This document shows, piece by piece, positions 51,772 to 61,127 of a DNA stretch of 64,000 nt (its first letter is position 1; the number at the start of each line of letters is the position of its first letter). Source of the DNA: Deltaproteobacteria bacterium (lineage in GTDB: Bacteria > Myxococcota > JACRCW01); the NCBI GenBank assembly GCA_016218805.1, contig JACRCW010000031.1:40184-104183 (forward strand), in the 5' to 3' direction. The notes beneath the pieces were generated by a model, which saw nothing but the letters and a program-made list of their open reading frames with translations, searched no databases and was not told where the DNA came from. The position numbers were made by a program, and so were the translations under genes.

Positions 51772-52293
51772 TCAAGGGGGCGGGCCGGGTGGGGGCTCCC
51801 CGCGGCCGACGCAGGCCCCCTGCTCGCACCACAGGCCGCAGCAGCTGAGGCCGCGCCCGGAACACGGCTCCCCCTCGGGCCGGCAGTCCGCCCAGCCGCC
51901 GTGCTCGCCGCAGGTGAAGGAGCACGCCTCCTCGGCCGCGGTGCAGTTGCCGTTGTCACAGAAACCGCTGTGCAGGACGGTCCCGTCGCCACAGCGGCAG
52001 TCCGTGGCGGGGCACTCGGCGTGGTCCAGGCAGGGAGCCAGTCCCGCGTCCCCGCGGGTCCACCCGCCAAAGGCGGAACACGCATCCGTGCACGCTTCCT
52101 CGTCCGTGGTGCAGCGGAACTGGATGCAATGGCGCGCGGAGATGCGCGTACCGTCGCCGCATGCGCAACCGTGCGGCCGGCATTCCGTGTCGCTTTCGCA
52201 CGGGGGGCCGCTGGCGTGGGAGGGGATGTCATCACGCACGCAGGACACCAGGAGGACCGTGAGGACTCCCGCGCCCGCGTGGAGCGGGGTCAC
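51772..52293 (-). CDS. Cys-rich lipoprotein with duplicated module
   Basis: 173 residues. Signal peptide with lipobox VLLVSC (Cys 18). Two related units follow: CACGDGTRISARHC ... EEACTDACSAFGGW and CRCGDGTVLHSGFC ... EEACSFTCGEHGGW, about 50 residues apart, so the protein arose by internal duplication. More than 20 Cys suggest a disulfide-rich surface domain. The GTG start overlaps the upstream MerR stop as GTGA. Function unknown. Confidence 0.7.
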   Translation of the reverse strand: MTPLHAGAGVLTVLLVSCVRDDIPSHASGPPCESDTECRPHGCACGDGTRISARHCIQFRCTTDEEACTDACSAFGGWTRGDAGLAPCLDHAECPATDCRCGDGTVLHSGFCDNGNCTAAEEACSFTCGEHGGWADCRPEGEPCSGRGLSCCGLWCEQGACVGRGEPPPGPPP

Positions 52294-52793
52294 GCCTGCG
52301 GTCCCTCGCCGTCAGACCGGACCAGCAGGCCCGCCAGACCGCTGGCCTTGGCCACGCGCCCGTTGTCGCACTGCGTGCAGTGCACCGGGTGCCCCAGGTC
52401 CGGGCACACCTTGCACTTCTCCATGATGTCCCGCGCCACCGTGAGGTCCTTCTCCACGCGCTGCAGCGTGGCAATGCGCTCGCGCAGGTCATTGAGCTGC
52501 CCGTCCATCAGCGCAATGGCGCCGGCCAGGCGGGCGTTGCCGTCCATCTCATGCATGTGCACATTCAGCACTTCAGCAACCTGCTCCAGGGACAGGCCCA
52601 CCGCGCGCAGGTCTGAAATGGTCCGCAGGCGCTCCAGGTCCTTCTCGCCGAACAGACGGTGGGCCCCGTGCCGACGTGGGGCCGGGGCCAAAAGGCCCAG
52701 CTCCTCGTAGTAACGCACCGTCCGGAGAGTATTGCCGGTCAGACGCGCGAGATCCCCCGTCGTGTACAGGCCCGTTCCATCGTCGTTCCGCAT
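52290..52793 (-). CDS. MerR-family regulator with C-x2-C-x8-C-x2-C tail
   Basis: 167 residues. N-terminal winged HTH (YTTGDLARLTGNTLRTVRYY ... AHRLFGEKDLERLR), a dimerisation helix, and a C-terminal metal-site motif CKVCPDLGHPVHCTQC (Cys spacing 2-8-2). MerR proteins twist promoters with long spacers and respond to an effector at the C-terminus; the four Cys could hold zinc or an Fe-S cluster. It lies 125 bp downstream of fdx, at the far end of the ISC genes, and is coupled to the next lipoprotein gene. Effector and target are unknown. Confidence 0.85.
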   Translation of the reverse strand: MRNDDGTGLYTTGDLARLTGNTLRTVRYYEELGLLAPAPRRHGAHRLFGEKDLERLRTISDLRAVGLSLEQVAEVLNVHMHEMDGNARLAGAIALMDGQLNDLRERIATLQRVEKDLTVARDIMEKCKVCPDLGHPVHCTQCDNGRVAKASGLAGLLVRSDGEGPQA

Positions 52794-52831
52794 GTTTCAC
52801 TCCTGCGGTAGAGGGTCGCCCCCAAGATGGC

Positions 52832-52846
52832 CCCGCAGACTGCGGG
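52832..52846. promoter_or_regulatory. Palindrome upstream of the distal MerR gene
   Basis: CCCGCAG-A-CTGCGGG is a perfect inverted repeat 39-53 bp before the MerR start at 52793. It could be its own operator. It does not resemble the CTCACGT-type boxes upstream of the proximal MerR gene. Confidence 0.3.
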
Positions 52847-52918
52847 TGGCGAAGGCCAGACCCTACGTCGCGGAACATATGGCGATGCACAATCACTTAC
52901 AACGAGCTGAAAACGTGT

Positions 52919-53239
52919 TCAGCCGTGGCCTTCGCTCACCAGGTTGCGGCTGTGGCGCGGGATCTCCACGGTGACGTCGGCGCGCACGCGCGCCTGGCAG
53001 CCCAGGCGGCTGTGGGGGGTGAGGCCCACCGCCTCGTCCAGCTGGTCCTCTTCCTCGTCCGTGGCGTCCGGGAGGGAGTCATAACCCTGTGCGACGATCA
53101 CGTGGCAGGTGGAGCAGGCGCACGCGCCGCCGCACGCGTGGTCCAGGGCCACGCCCGCCTTGGTGGCGGCCTCCAGGATGGAGGTCCCCGGCTCGACGTC
53201 AATCGCAGTGCCAGAAGGGAGGAAGGTGATGCGGGGCAT
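52919..53239 (-). CDS. fdx: ISC-type [2Fe-2S] ferredoxin
   Basis: 106 residues. Adrenodoxin-like ferredoxin that supplies electrons for Fe-S cluster assembly. Cluster ligands C-x5-C-x2-C are in HACGGACACSTCHV, with the fourth Cys in RLGCQARV. The N-terminus PRITFLPSGTAIDVEPGTSI is typical of ISC Fdx. Directly after hscA (5-bp gap), its place in ISC operons. Confidence 0.94.
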   Translation of the reverse strand: MPRITFLPSGTAIDVEPGTSILEAATKAGVALDHACGGACACSTCHVIVAQGYDSLPDATDEEEDQLDEAVGLTPHSRLGCQARVRADVTVEIPRHSRNLVSEGHG

Positions 53240-53244
53240 GGGGC

Positions 53245-55074
<1,830 letters not shown>

Positions 55075-55097
55075 CCGCTGCTCCGTCGCCGTCACGG

Positions 55098-55712
55098 TCA
55101 CTGCACGTGCACAGCGTGCTCGCGCTGGCCCTGCAGGTCTTCCCACAGGCGCGTGAGGTAGCGGACCCTTGTCACAAGGGCGCCCAGCGGCGCCACCCGC
55201 GCCGCATCACGCAGCGCCTGCTCCCGCTCCAGCTCACCAAAGCGCCGCTCCAGGTCCGTCAGCAGCCCCGCCCGCGCGCTGCCCACCTGTTCCACCAGGG
55301 CACGGCGCACGTCGTCGCCCTGCTCGGCGCGCTCGCGTGTTTCCATGAGGTCCGCCAGCAGCGTGGGGTCCGCGCGGTGATCCGGGGTCACGCCAGCCAG
55401 CCTGAGCAGCGCCAGCGCGCGCGCCTCCACGTCCCTGAGCGTGCGGTGCGCCTCGGTGAGGGCCGCGGTGCGCTCCACGGCAATGCGGCGCTCCTTGTCT
55501 GACGCGCGCGCCAACCGGTCAGGATGCACCGCCATGGAACGGCGCCGGAATGCTGCGTCCAGGGCTTCCGCCGTGAGGGCGTAGGAAGTGGGGAGGCCCA
55601 GCACGTCAAAGGGCGAAGCCCCCGCCGGCAGCGGCAGCAGCGCGCGGCAGCCCTGACAGCGCGGCTCGGCCACCGGGTCGGTGGTGGCGTCACAGTGCGG
55701 GCACTTCGTCAT
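55098..55712 (-). CDS. hscB: Fe-S assembly co-chaperone HscB with N-terminal zinc ribbon
   Basis: 204 residues. A J-domain co-chaperone for Hsc[15 protein letters not shown], the HPD motif in [11 protein letters not shown], then the C-terminal helical IscU-binding region. The N-terminus has two CxxC pairs ([17 protein letters not shown]), a tetracysteine zinc module like that of human HSC20 and some bacterial HscB, absent from E. coli HscB. The ATG at 55712 is chosen because the Cys motif begins there. Confidence 0.9.
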   Translation of the reverse strand: MTKCPHCDATTDPVAEPRCQGCRALLPLPAGASPFDVLGLPTSYALTAEALDAAFRRRSMAVHPDRLARASDKERRIAVERTAALTEAHRTLRDVEARALALLRLAGVTPDHRADPTLLADLMETRERAEQGDDVRRALVEQVGSARAGLLTDLERRFGELEREQALRDAARVAPLGALVTRVRYLTRLWEDLQGQREHAVHVQ

Positions 55713-55719
55713 GGGGCCT

Positions 55720-56145
55720 TCAGATCGCGAAGGACTCGCCGCACGAGCAGGCCTTCTTGGAGTTGGGGTTGATGAACTTCCACCCGGCCTGCAGGCCCTG
55801 GCCAAAGTCCAGCTGCGTGCCCCCCAGGTACAGCAGGCTCTTCTTGTCCACGACCACCTTCACGCCGTGGAACTCCATCTCCACGTCGTGCTGGTCCATG
55901 CGGCGCGCCACGTCAATGTGGTAGCTCATCCCGGAGCAGCCGCCGCCCTGCACCGCCAGCCGCAGCCAAGTTTTGGCCGGGTCATCACCCTGCGCCTCCA
56001 TGAGCTTGCGCGCCTGCCGGGCGGCGTTCTCCGTCAGCGTCACCGTGCGCGCCGGCGCGCTGGGCCGGGCCTGTTGCAGCGGTGCGGGGCGCGCCACGGC
56101 GCCCTTGTCCTGGTTCAACACCGCCCCCAACGAAATGCCGGCCAT
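55720..56145 (-). CDS. iscA: A-type Fe-S carrier IscA
   Basis: 141 residues. A-type carrier with the three ligand Cys: one in VQGGGCSGMSY and a CxC in KACSCGESF near the C-terminus, with VTLTENAARQARKLMEAQ before them. An N-terminal extension of ~35 residues (Pro/Ala-rich) is longer than usual IscA. Stands between iscU and hscB, 7 bp before the latter. Confidence 0.92.
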   Translation of the reverse strand: MAGISLGAVLNQDKGAVARPAPLQQARPSAPARTVTLTENAARQARKLMEAQGDDPAKTWLRLAVQGGGCSGMSYHIDVARRMDQHDVEMEFHGVKVVVDKKSLLYLGGTQLDFGQGLQAGWKFINPNSKKACSCGESFAI

Positions 56146-56160
56146 GTCCGTCTCCTGTCT

Positions 56161-56613
56161 TCAGGCGCCGCGCGCCGGGTCAAATGCCTCGCGCGCGTGG
56201 GCCTCGCCGGCGGTGCTCGGGGCCTGGATGGCCTCGCCCTTCTTCTTGCGGTAGTCCGCAATGGCCGCCTTGATGGCGTCTTCCGCCAGCACGCTGCAGT
56301 GGATCTTCACCGGCGGCAGGCTGAGTTCGCGGGCAATGTCCTGGTTCTTGATCTTCTCCGCCTCGTCCACGCTCTTGCCCTTCACCCACTCGGTGACCAG
56401 CGAGGACGACGCAATGGCCGACCCGCAGCCGAACGTCTTGAAGCGCGCATCCTCAATGATGCCGCTGTCACTGATGCGAATCTGCAGTTTCATGACGTCA
56501 CCGCAGGCGGGCGCGCCCACCAGGCCGGTGCCCACGTTGGGGTCGTTCCGGTCCAGCGTCCCCACGTTGCGGGGGTTTTCATAGTGGTCAATGACCTTGG
56601 TGCTGTACGACAT
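56161..56613 (-). CDS. iscU: Fe-S scaffold IscU
   Basis: 150 residues. Scaffold on which IscS builds clusters. The three ligand Cys are in GAPACGDVMKL (C37, with D39), FKTFGCGSAIASSS and VKIHCSVLAEDA. SLPPVKIHCS contains LPPVK, the HscA recognition motif. A ~20-residue Ala/Arg-rich C-terminal extension is extra. The ATG at 56613 is the canonical MSYSTKVIDHY start; it lies 10 bp after iscS. Confidence 0.96.
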   Translation of the reverse strand: MSYSTKVIDHYENPRNVGTLDRNDPNVGTGLVGAPACGDVMKLQIRISDSGIIEDARFKTFGCGSAIASSSLVTEWVKGKSVDEAEKIKNQDIARELSLPPVKIHCSVLAEDAIKAAIADYRKKKGEAIQAPSTAGEAHAREAFDPARGA

Positions 56614-56623
56614 GACTGACTCC

Positions 56624-57841
56624 TCAGTGGGCCGCCCACTGCACGGTGTTGGGATCAATTCCTTCCTGCACCATCTCCCACAGCGGAGAGAGCTCGCGCA
56701 GTTTGGCAACCTTGCGGATGACCAGGTCCGCCACGAAGTCCACCTCCTCCTCCGTGTTGAACCGGCCGATGCCGAAGCGGATGGAGGAGTGCGCCAGGTC
56801 GTCGCCAATGCCCAGCGCGCGCAGCACGTAGGACGGCTCCAGGGACGCGCTGGTACACGCGCTGCCCGAGCTCACCGCCACGTCCTTGAGCGCCATCAGC
56901 ATGCTCTCCCCCTCCCCGTAGGCAAATGAGAGGTTGAGGTTGCCCGGCAGGCGCTTCTCCGGGTGGCCGTTGAGGACCGCCTTGGGAACGGCAGCCTCAA
57001 TCCTGGCGCGCAGGCGGTCCCGCATGCCCTTGATGCGCACCATCTCGGTGGGCATCTCCAGCCGCGCCAGTTCCGCCGCCGCCCCCAGCCCGACGATGCT
57101 GGGCACATTCAGCGTGCCCGACCGCAGGCCGCGCTCATGGCCGCCGCCGTCCATCTGCGGCGCCAGGCGCACGCGCGGCTTGCGGCGCACGTACAGCGCA
57201 CCCACGCCCTTGGGGCCGTACATCTTGTGCGCGGTGATGCTGACCAGGTCCGCCTTCACCGCGTTGACGTCAAACGGCACCTTCCCCAGCCCCTGCACTG
57301 CGTCGGTATGGAAGTAGATGCCGCGCTCGCGGCACAGCGCGCCAATCGCGCTGACGTCGTTGATCGTGCCAATCTCATTGTTGGCGAACATCACCGAGAC
57401 CAGGATGGTGTCCGGCCGCAGCGCCGCCTGCACCTTGGCGGGGTCGATGAGACCGTCGCGGGCTGGGTCCAGGTAGGTCACCTCAAAGCCTTCGCGCTCC
57501 AGCGCGCGGCAGCTGTCCAGCACCGCCTTGTGCTCAATCTTGCTGGTGACCAGGTGCTTGCCCTTGTCCTTGAGGAACAGGGCGGAGCCCTTCACCGCCA
57601 GGTTGTTGGACTCCGTGGCGCCCGAGGTGAACACGATCTCCTTGGGGTCCGCACCGATGAGCGCCGCCACCTGTTCGCGCGCCTTTTCCACGGCCGCCTC
57701 CGCCGTCCACCCGAACGAGTGGTTGCGCGAGGCCGCGTTGCCGAACTTCTCCGTGAAGTACGGCAGCATCTGTTCCAGCACGCGCGGGTCCACCGGCGTG
57801 GTGGCGTGGTTGTCCATGTAGATCGGCAGCTTCAGCGTCAT
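56624..57841 (-). CDS. iscS: Cysteine desulfurase IscS
   Basis: 405 residues. PLP enzyme that takes sulfur from cysteine for Fe-S clusters and tRNA thiolation. Seen: [19 protein letters not shown], the PLP lysine in [17 protein letters not shown], and the sulfur-carrying Cys in the mobile loop [18 protein letters not shown], with the long loop of IscS/NifS group I. GGAG precedes the ATG. It is the first enzyme gene of the operon, 16 bp after the MerR gene. Confidence 0.97.
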   Translation of the reverse strand: MTLKLPIYMDNHATTPVDPRVLEQMLPYFTEKFGNAASRNHSFGWTAEAAVEKAREQVAALIGADPKEIVFTSGATESNNLAVKGSALFLKDKGKHLVTSKIEHKAVLDSCRALEREGFEVTYLDPARDGLIDPAKVQAALRPDTILVSVMFANNEIGTINDVSAIGALCRERGIYFHTDAVQGLGKVPFDVNAVKADLVSITAHKMYGPKGVGALYVRRKPRVRLAPQMDGGGHERGLRSGTLNVPSIVGLGAAAELARLEMPTEMVRIKGMRDRLRARIEAAVPKAVLNGHPEKRLPGNLNLSFAYGEGESMLMALKDVAVSSGSACTSASLEPSYVLRALGIGDDLAHSSIRFGIGRFNTEEEVDFVADLVIRKVAKLRELSPLWEMVQEGIDPNTVQWAAH

Positions 57842-57857
57842 GGCGTTGTTGTCTCCT

Positions 57858-58397
57858 TCACGTGCGGCGTCGGATGCCGTCCACCAGCGGCGGGGTTCGC
57901 GCGGGGTCGTGGCCGGGCTCCTCGCAGTGCGCGCAGACCAGGTTCACCGGGCCGCGGCTGCACTCCGAGCACTCCTCCAGGTAGCGCAGGCTGGCCACCA
58001 GCTCGCCCTCCAGCGCGCGCAGCCGCTCCATCTGCTCCCGCACGTCGGACAGCTTCCCCTCAAACACGCCGCGGACCCGCTTCATGGCCAGCTCGCCCGG
58101 CTCCGCGGCCGCGGCGGACCCCACCAGCTCCACAATGGACGCCAGCGTGAATCCCAGGTCCTGCAGCTTGGCAATCCACCGGACCCGCTCAATGGCCGCC
58201 GGCCCGTACACGCGGAACCCGCCCTGGGTGCGCTCGCCCGGAGTGAGCAGCCCCAGCTCTTCGTAGAGCCGCAGCGCCCGCACGGTGCGCCCGCTGGCCT
58301 TGGCCAGGTCACCGATCTTGAGCCGCGCCAGATCGGCGCCGGCCGGGCGCGGGGGGATTTCCCCAATCTGTGCAAGCGGTTGCAAAGCGATGTCCAT
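57858..58397 (-). CDS. MerR-family regulator heading the ISC operon
   Basis: 179 residues. Winged HTH ([20 protein letters not shown] ... [15 protein letters not shown]), a coiled dimerisation helix, and a C-terminal [16 protein letters not shown], whose spacing 2-8-2 equals that of the second MerR at 52290. Normally an Rrf2-type IscR heads bacterial ISC operons; none is present. This protein is therefore a likely Fe-S, zinc or redox sensor controlling isc and itself, via the palindromic boxes just upstream. Sensor identity is inferred. Confidence 0.87.
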   Translation of the reverse strand: MDIALQPLAQIGEIPPRPAGADLARLKIGDLAKASGRTVRALRLYEELGLLTPGERTQGGFRVYGPAAIERVRWIAKLQDLGFTLASIVELVGSAAAAEPGELAMKRVRGVFEGKLSDVREQMERLRALEGELVASLRYLEECSECSRGPVNLVCAHCEEPGHDPARTPPLVDGIRRRT

Positions 58398-58412
58398 AGG
58401 GCCACCCTGACT

Positions 58413-58428
58413 CTCACGTGAACGTGAG
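58413..58428. promoter_or_regulatory. Palindromic operator at the isc start site
   Basis: CTCACGTGAACGTGAG, two 7-bp arms around GA, lies just downstream of the -10 on the minus strand, 16 bp before the MerR start. It has the form CTnACGy-N2-rCGTnAG of MerR-type operators such as LiuR sites. Confidence 0.65.
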
Positions 58429-58431
58429 GGT

Positions 58432-58460
58432 TAGATACGGGGCTGGGTGGACCCTGTCAA
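58432..58460 (-). promoter_or_regulatory. Sigma70-type promoter of the MerR-isc operon
   Basis: TTGACA (-35, 58455-58460), exactly 17 bp spacer, TATCTA (-10, 58432-58437). The start would fall near 58425, within the palindrome at 58413-58428, so binding there would be expected to repress. Confidence 0.75.
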
Positions 58461-58469
58461 GCCATGACC

Positions 58470-58485
58470 CTTACGCAAGCGTCAG
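58470..58485. promoter_or_regulatory. Second, imperfect MerR-type box
   Basis: CTTACGCAAGCGTCAG has the same layout as the box at 58413 (arms CTTACGC and GCGTCAG, one mismatch between halves). It is 57 bp from the first, centre to centre, upstream of the -35. Confidence 0.5.
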
Positions 58486-58495
58486 AGTCTGTCCG

Positions 58496-58933
58496 TCAGC
58501 GCAGCAGCGCGTCTTCCAGTTCTTTGGCTTCGCGCTCCAGGGCGTCCCGCTCGTTGCGGTCCGTCCACGTGCGCTTCTCACGCGCCAGCGCGCGCAGTTC
58601 CTCAATGCGGCGCACCGTGCCCACCACGCCGTCCGCCGCGCTCAGGCACACGGCGCCGGCGTGCGCCGGCTGCGTCCCCACCACGGGCGTGGTCAGCGGT
58701 GCGGTCTGCAGGCAGCGCTGGATGCGCGCGTCAATGACGGCAAACGCCCGCGCCCGCACCCGCTCCAACTGCTCAATCTGGCGGTCCACCACGTCGCGCT
58801 TGGGCATGTCCGCAAACGTCCGCAGCGTGGCCCGCTCCTTCTTGAGCGCGGCAATGTCCTGGTCAAGCTGCAGCAGGTCCGGGTGGCCGTAGAAGCCGGC
58901 CAGCGTGGCGACGACGAGCAGGGCACTGAGCAT
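58496..58933 (-). CDS. Small exported coiled-coil protein
   Basis: 145 residues. The ATG at 58933 (GGAGAG upstream) gives a signal-peptide-like start MLSALLVVATLAGFYG. The rest is helical with heptads (LLQLDQDIAALKKERATLRT and RIEELRALAREKRTWTDRNE), plus two Cys (RCLQTAPL, AVCLSAAD) that could bridge. It is probably periplasmic or membrane-tethered. It lies 98 bp upstream of the MerR gene in the same direction, with the isc promoter in between. No function is known to me. Confidence 0.65.
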   Translation of the reverse strand: MLSALLVVATLAGFYGHPDLLQLDQDIAALKKERATLRTFADMPKRDVVDRQIEQLERVRARAFAVIDARIQRCLQTAPLTTPVVGTQPAHAGAVCLSAADGVVGTVRRIEELRALAREKRTWTDRNERDALEREAKELEDALLR

Positions 58934-59033
58934 GGCGGTCTCTCCGGGGCAGGTCTGACTTGGACGGTTGCGCAGGGCCCCGGTATTCACCGTGCCCGCT
59001 GTTCGCCCGGCTTCCGGGAGGGCGGCCCGACTT

Positions 59034-59073
59034 GGTATCCCAACCGTTTACGCTGCACCACGTTTGGGATACC
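59034..59073. promoter_or_regulatory. Operator upstream of the XRE regulator
   Basis: GGTATCCCAA (59034-59043) and TTGGGATACC (59064-59073) are perfect inverted 10-bp arms 20 bp apart. A near-identical pair lies at 59451-59489. Confidence 0.7.
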
Positions 59074-59104
59074 TGGCCAGCCTCCTGCCACCCCGGAGCC
59101 CGTC

Positions 59105-59446
59105 TTGAGCCTGGCTGACAACCTCCTCCAGCTGCGCACCACCGCCGGCATGACCCAGCAGGCCCTGGCGGACGCCGCCAAGGTCAACGTCCTCCAGATC
59201 AAGCGCTACGAGGGCGGCCACTCCGAACCCAGCGTGCGCGTCCTGGTGGCCCTGGCCAACGCGCTGGGCTGCACCCTGGACGCCCTGGCGTACGAGGAAG
59301 GGCCCGCCCTGCGCGGCAGCCGCTGGCGCGCGCTCGCCGCCCGGGTGGAAGGCCTTGGCCGTCCCCACAGCGAGCGCATTGCCGAGGTGGTGCTTGCCCT
59401 GGTGGAACGCGTGGAGCGCATGCAGCGCGAGCGGCCGGCCAGGTGA
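59105..59446 (+). CDS. XRE-family transcriptional regulator
   Basis: 113 residues. Helix-turn-helix of the Cro/CI type: LQLRTTAGMTQQALADAAKV then LQIKRYEGGHSEPSVRVLVA. A short helical C-terminus (ERIAEVVLALVERVERMQRE) probably dimerises. The start is taken as TTG 59105, preceded by CGGAG at 7-base spacing; no ATG in frame fits. It is flanked on both sides by the same operator type (59034-59073 and 59451-59489), the second standing ahead of queD, so it likely controls itself and queD-folE. Confidence 0.8.
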   Translation: MSLADNLLQLRTTAGMTQQALADAAKVNVLQIKRYEGGHSEPSVRVLVALANALGCTLDALAYEEGPALRGSRWRALAARVEGLGRPHSERIAEVVLALVERVERMQRERPAR

Positions 59447-59450
59447 CCTT

Positions 59451-59489
59451 GGTATCCAAAGCGTTGATATTGGTGACCATTGAGATACC
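59451..59489. promoter_or_regulatory. Operator between the XRE regulator and queD
   Basis: GGTATCCAAA (59451-59460) and TTGAGATACC (59480-59489), arms 19 bp apart, resembling the operator at 59034. Shared bases also occur inside (CGTT after the first arm). The queD start is 63 bp downstream. Confidence 0.65.
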
Positions 59490-59552
59490 ACGTCCGTCCG
59501 CGCCACTTGCGCGATTGTCCGCCCACCTGCTGGCGACTATAGGCGCAGCGCC

Positions 59553-59912
59553 ATGCGCGTCAGGGTGGACTTCCCGTTTTGTGCGTCACACATCCTGCCC
59601 CGGCATCCCGGCCGGTGCCGTTCGCTCCACGGCCACAACTACCTGCTCCAGGTGACGGTGAAGGGGCGCATTGATCCCGTCAGCGGCATGGTGATGGACT
59701 TTGATGACATCACCAGCGTGGTCAACGAACACGTACTGGCCCAGGTGGACCACAAGCACCTCAACGACGTGATGGGCAACCCCACCGCCGAGCACATTGT
59801 GCAGTGGTGCTGGAAGCAGCTGGCCGGGAAGCTCACCGGCCTGGACGAGCTGATGCTGTACGAGACGCCGGACTGCTGCGCCGTGTACCGCGGCGAAGAC
59901 GAGGCCCCATGA
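59553..59912 (+). CDS. queD: 6-carboxytetrahydropterin synthase QueD
   Basis: 119 residues. QueD converts dihydroneopterin triphosphate to 6-carboxy-tetrahydropterin on the path to preQ0/queuosine. The zinc ligands and catalytic Cys are in ASHILP and GRCRSLHGHNY; CxxxHGH is the QueD signature that separates it from eukaryotic PTPS. Then DFDDITSVV and the Glu of LYETPDCCAVY. Its stop overlaps the folE start as ATGA, tying substrate synthesis to use. Confidence 0.92.
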   Translation: MRVRVDFPFCASHILPRHPGRCRSLHGHNYLLQVTVKGRIDPVSGMVMDFDDITSVVNEHVLAQVDHKHLNDVMGNPTAEHIVQWCWKQLAGKLTGLDELMLYETPDCCAVYRGEDEAP

Positions 59913-60532
59913 TTCCCCACGGCGCGCGCAGCGTGGGCATCCCGCGGGAGGGCGCCTTTGACCGGGCCCGGTTTGAAGCCGCGGTGCGCGAGCTGCTGTC
60001 CGCCGCGGGCTTCTCCGGCCAGGAGGAACACCTGGGCAGCACGCCCACGCGCGTGGCTGACCTGTGGGCCCGCCGCCTGCTTGGCGGCTACGAGGTTGAC
60101 GCCGCGGACGCGCTGGGGCGCGGCTTTGAGGACACGCGCCGCGACGCGGTGATCATCCGCGGCATTGCCATCCACGGCGTGTGCCCGCACCACCTGGTGC
60201 CGTTCCGGGGCGTGGCCCACGTGGGGTACATCCCCGGGGGACGCCTGCACGGGTTTGGCCGCGTGGCGCGCATGGTGGACGCCCTCAGCCACCGCCTCAC
60301 CTACCAGGAGTGGTTCACGCGTGACGTGGTGGACGCGCTGATGCGCCACGGTGAAGCCTCCGGCGCGGCTTGTGTCGTAGAGGCGGAACAGCTGTGCCTG
60401 CTACTGGGGGAGGACCGGCGCGGTGATGAGCGTGTGATCACGCAGGCCTTTGCCGGTAGCTACGCCGGCGAGGGCCCCGAGGCGGCCGCCCGCCGGAAGG
60501 AGCTGTTGGACGCGCTGGGACGGGCGCCCTGA
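59909..60532 (+). CDS. folE: GTP cyclohydrolase I (FolE-like), divergent
   Basis: 207 residues. FolE turns GTP into dihydroneopterin triphosphate, the QueD substrate. The zinc-binding core IHGVCPHHLVPFRG is present, as is a late Cys in VEAEQLCLLLG. In usual FolE the last part reads EAEHxCMxxRG; here His is replaced by Gln and the RG motif is changed (LLLGEDRRGDERVI). HVGYIPGGRLHGFGRVARMV matches the family. It is probably the pathway-dedicated copy for 7-deazaguanine synthesis, with altered active-site edge. Confidence 0.85.
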   Translation: MIPHGARSVGIPREGAFDRARFEAAVRELLSAAGFSGQEEHLGSTPTRVADLWARRLLGGYEVDAADALGRGFEDTRRDAVIIRGIAIHGVCPHHLVPFRGVAHVGYIPGGRLHGFGRVARMVDALSHRLTYQEWFTRDVVDALMRHGEASGAACVVEAEQLCLLLGEDRRGDERVITQAFAGSYAGEGPEAAARRKELLDALGRAP

Positions 60533-60614
60533 GGACCGTGCCAGAACTCCCCGGGAACAGGGCCGTTCAACCCATCTTGTAAGATCCATGGCGGGTGACA
60601 AGTTTGAGGGTGCC

Positions 60615-61121
60615 ATGTCCGTTGTGAACCGCTCCCCTGCTGCGTCCTCCGGCACTCCGGGGCCGGAGCATTTCTGCGCGTTTGACGCGGACATCATGGG
60701 CCGCACCCCGCTCATGGCGGGCATGCCGGAGGACTGCCGGTGCGTGCTGACGGACCGCATGGAACCGCGCACCTACCAGGACGGAGAAACCGTCTATGCC
60801 GAGGGCGACGCGGCGCGTGACCTGTTCATCGTTGCCTCCGGCAACCTGGTGGTCAGCAAGCGCGGCGTTGCGCTGATGCTGTTGCGCCCGGCGGACTTCT
60901 TTGGTGAGCCCAGCTTCCTGGACATGCAGCCGCGCGGCAACACGGTCCGCGCCCGCGGCCTGACGACGGTGTACGTGATTCCGTACTCCGCGCTGCGGTC
61001 GCTCTACCAGGTGAACATGCGGATGTACGCGCTCATCGTGATGAACCTGGCGCGCGAAATCTCGCGGCGGCTGCGCCACGCGGACGCGCTGGTGGCCGGC
61101 AGCACCCAGCCGCCCGAGTGA
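60615..61121 (+). CDS. Cyclic nucleotide-binding domain protein
   Basis: 168 residues, mainly one cNMP-binding (CAP-type) domain: YQDGETVYAEGDAARDLFIV, the phosphate-binding-like FFGEPSFLDMQPRGNTVRAR and VYVIPYSALRSL. The cassette FGEPSFL...PRGNTVRA resembles FGExxL..xxRxAxVxA of cAMP-binding proteins, with Asn before Thr, so true cNMP binding is uncertain. No HTH or enzymatic domain is attached. ATG 60615 follows GAGGG; ATG 60588 is an alternative without a ribosome site. Confidence 0.82.
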   Translation: MSVVNRSPAASSGTPGPEHFCAFDADIMGRTPLMAGMPEDCRCVLTDRMEPRTYQDGETVYAEGDAARDLFIVASGNLVVSKRGVALMLLRPADFFGEPSFLDMQPRGNTVRARGLTTVYVIPYSALRSLYQVNMRMYALIVMNLAREISRRLRHADALVAGSTQPPE

Positions 61122-61127
61122 CACGCC

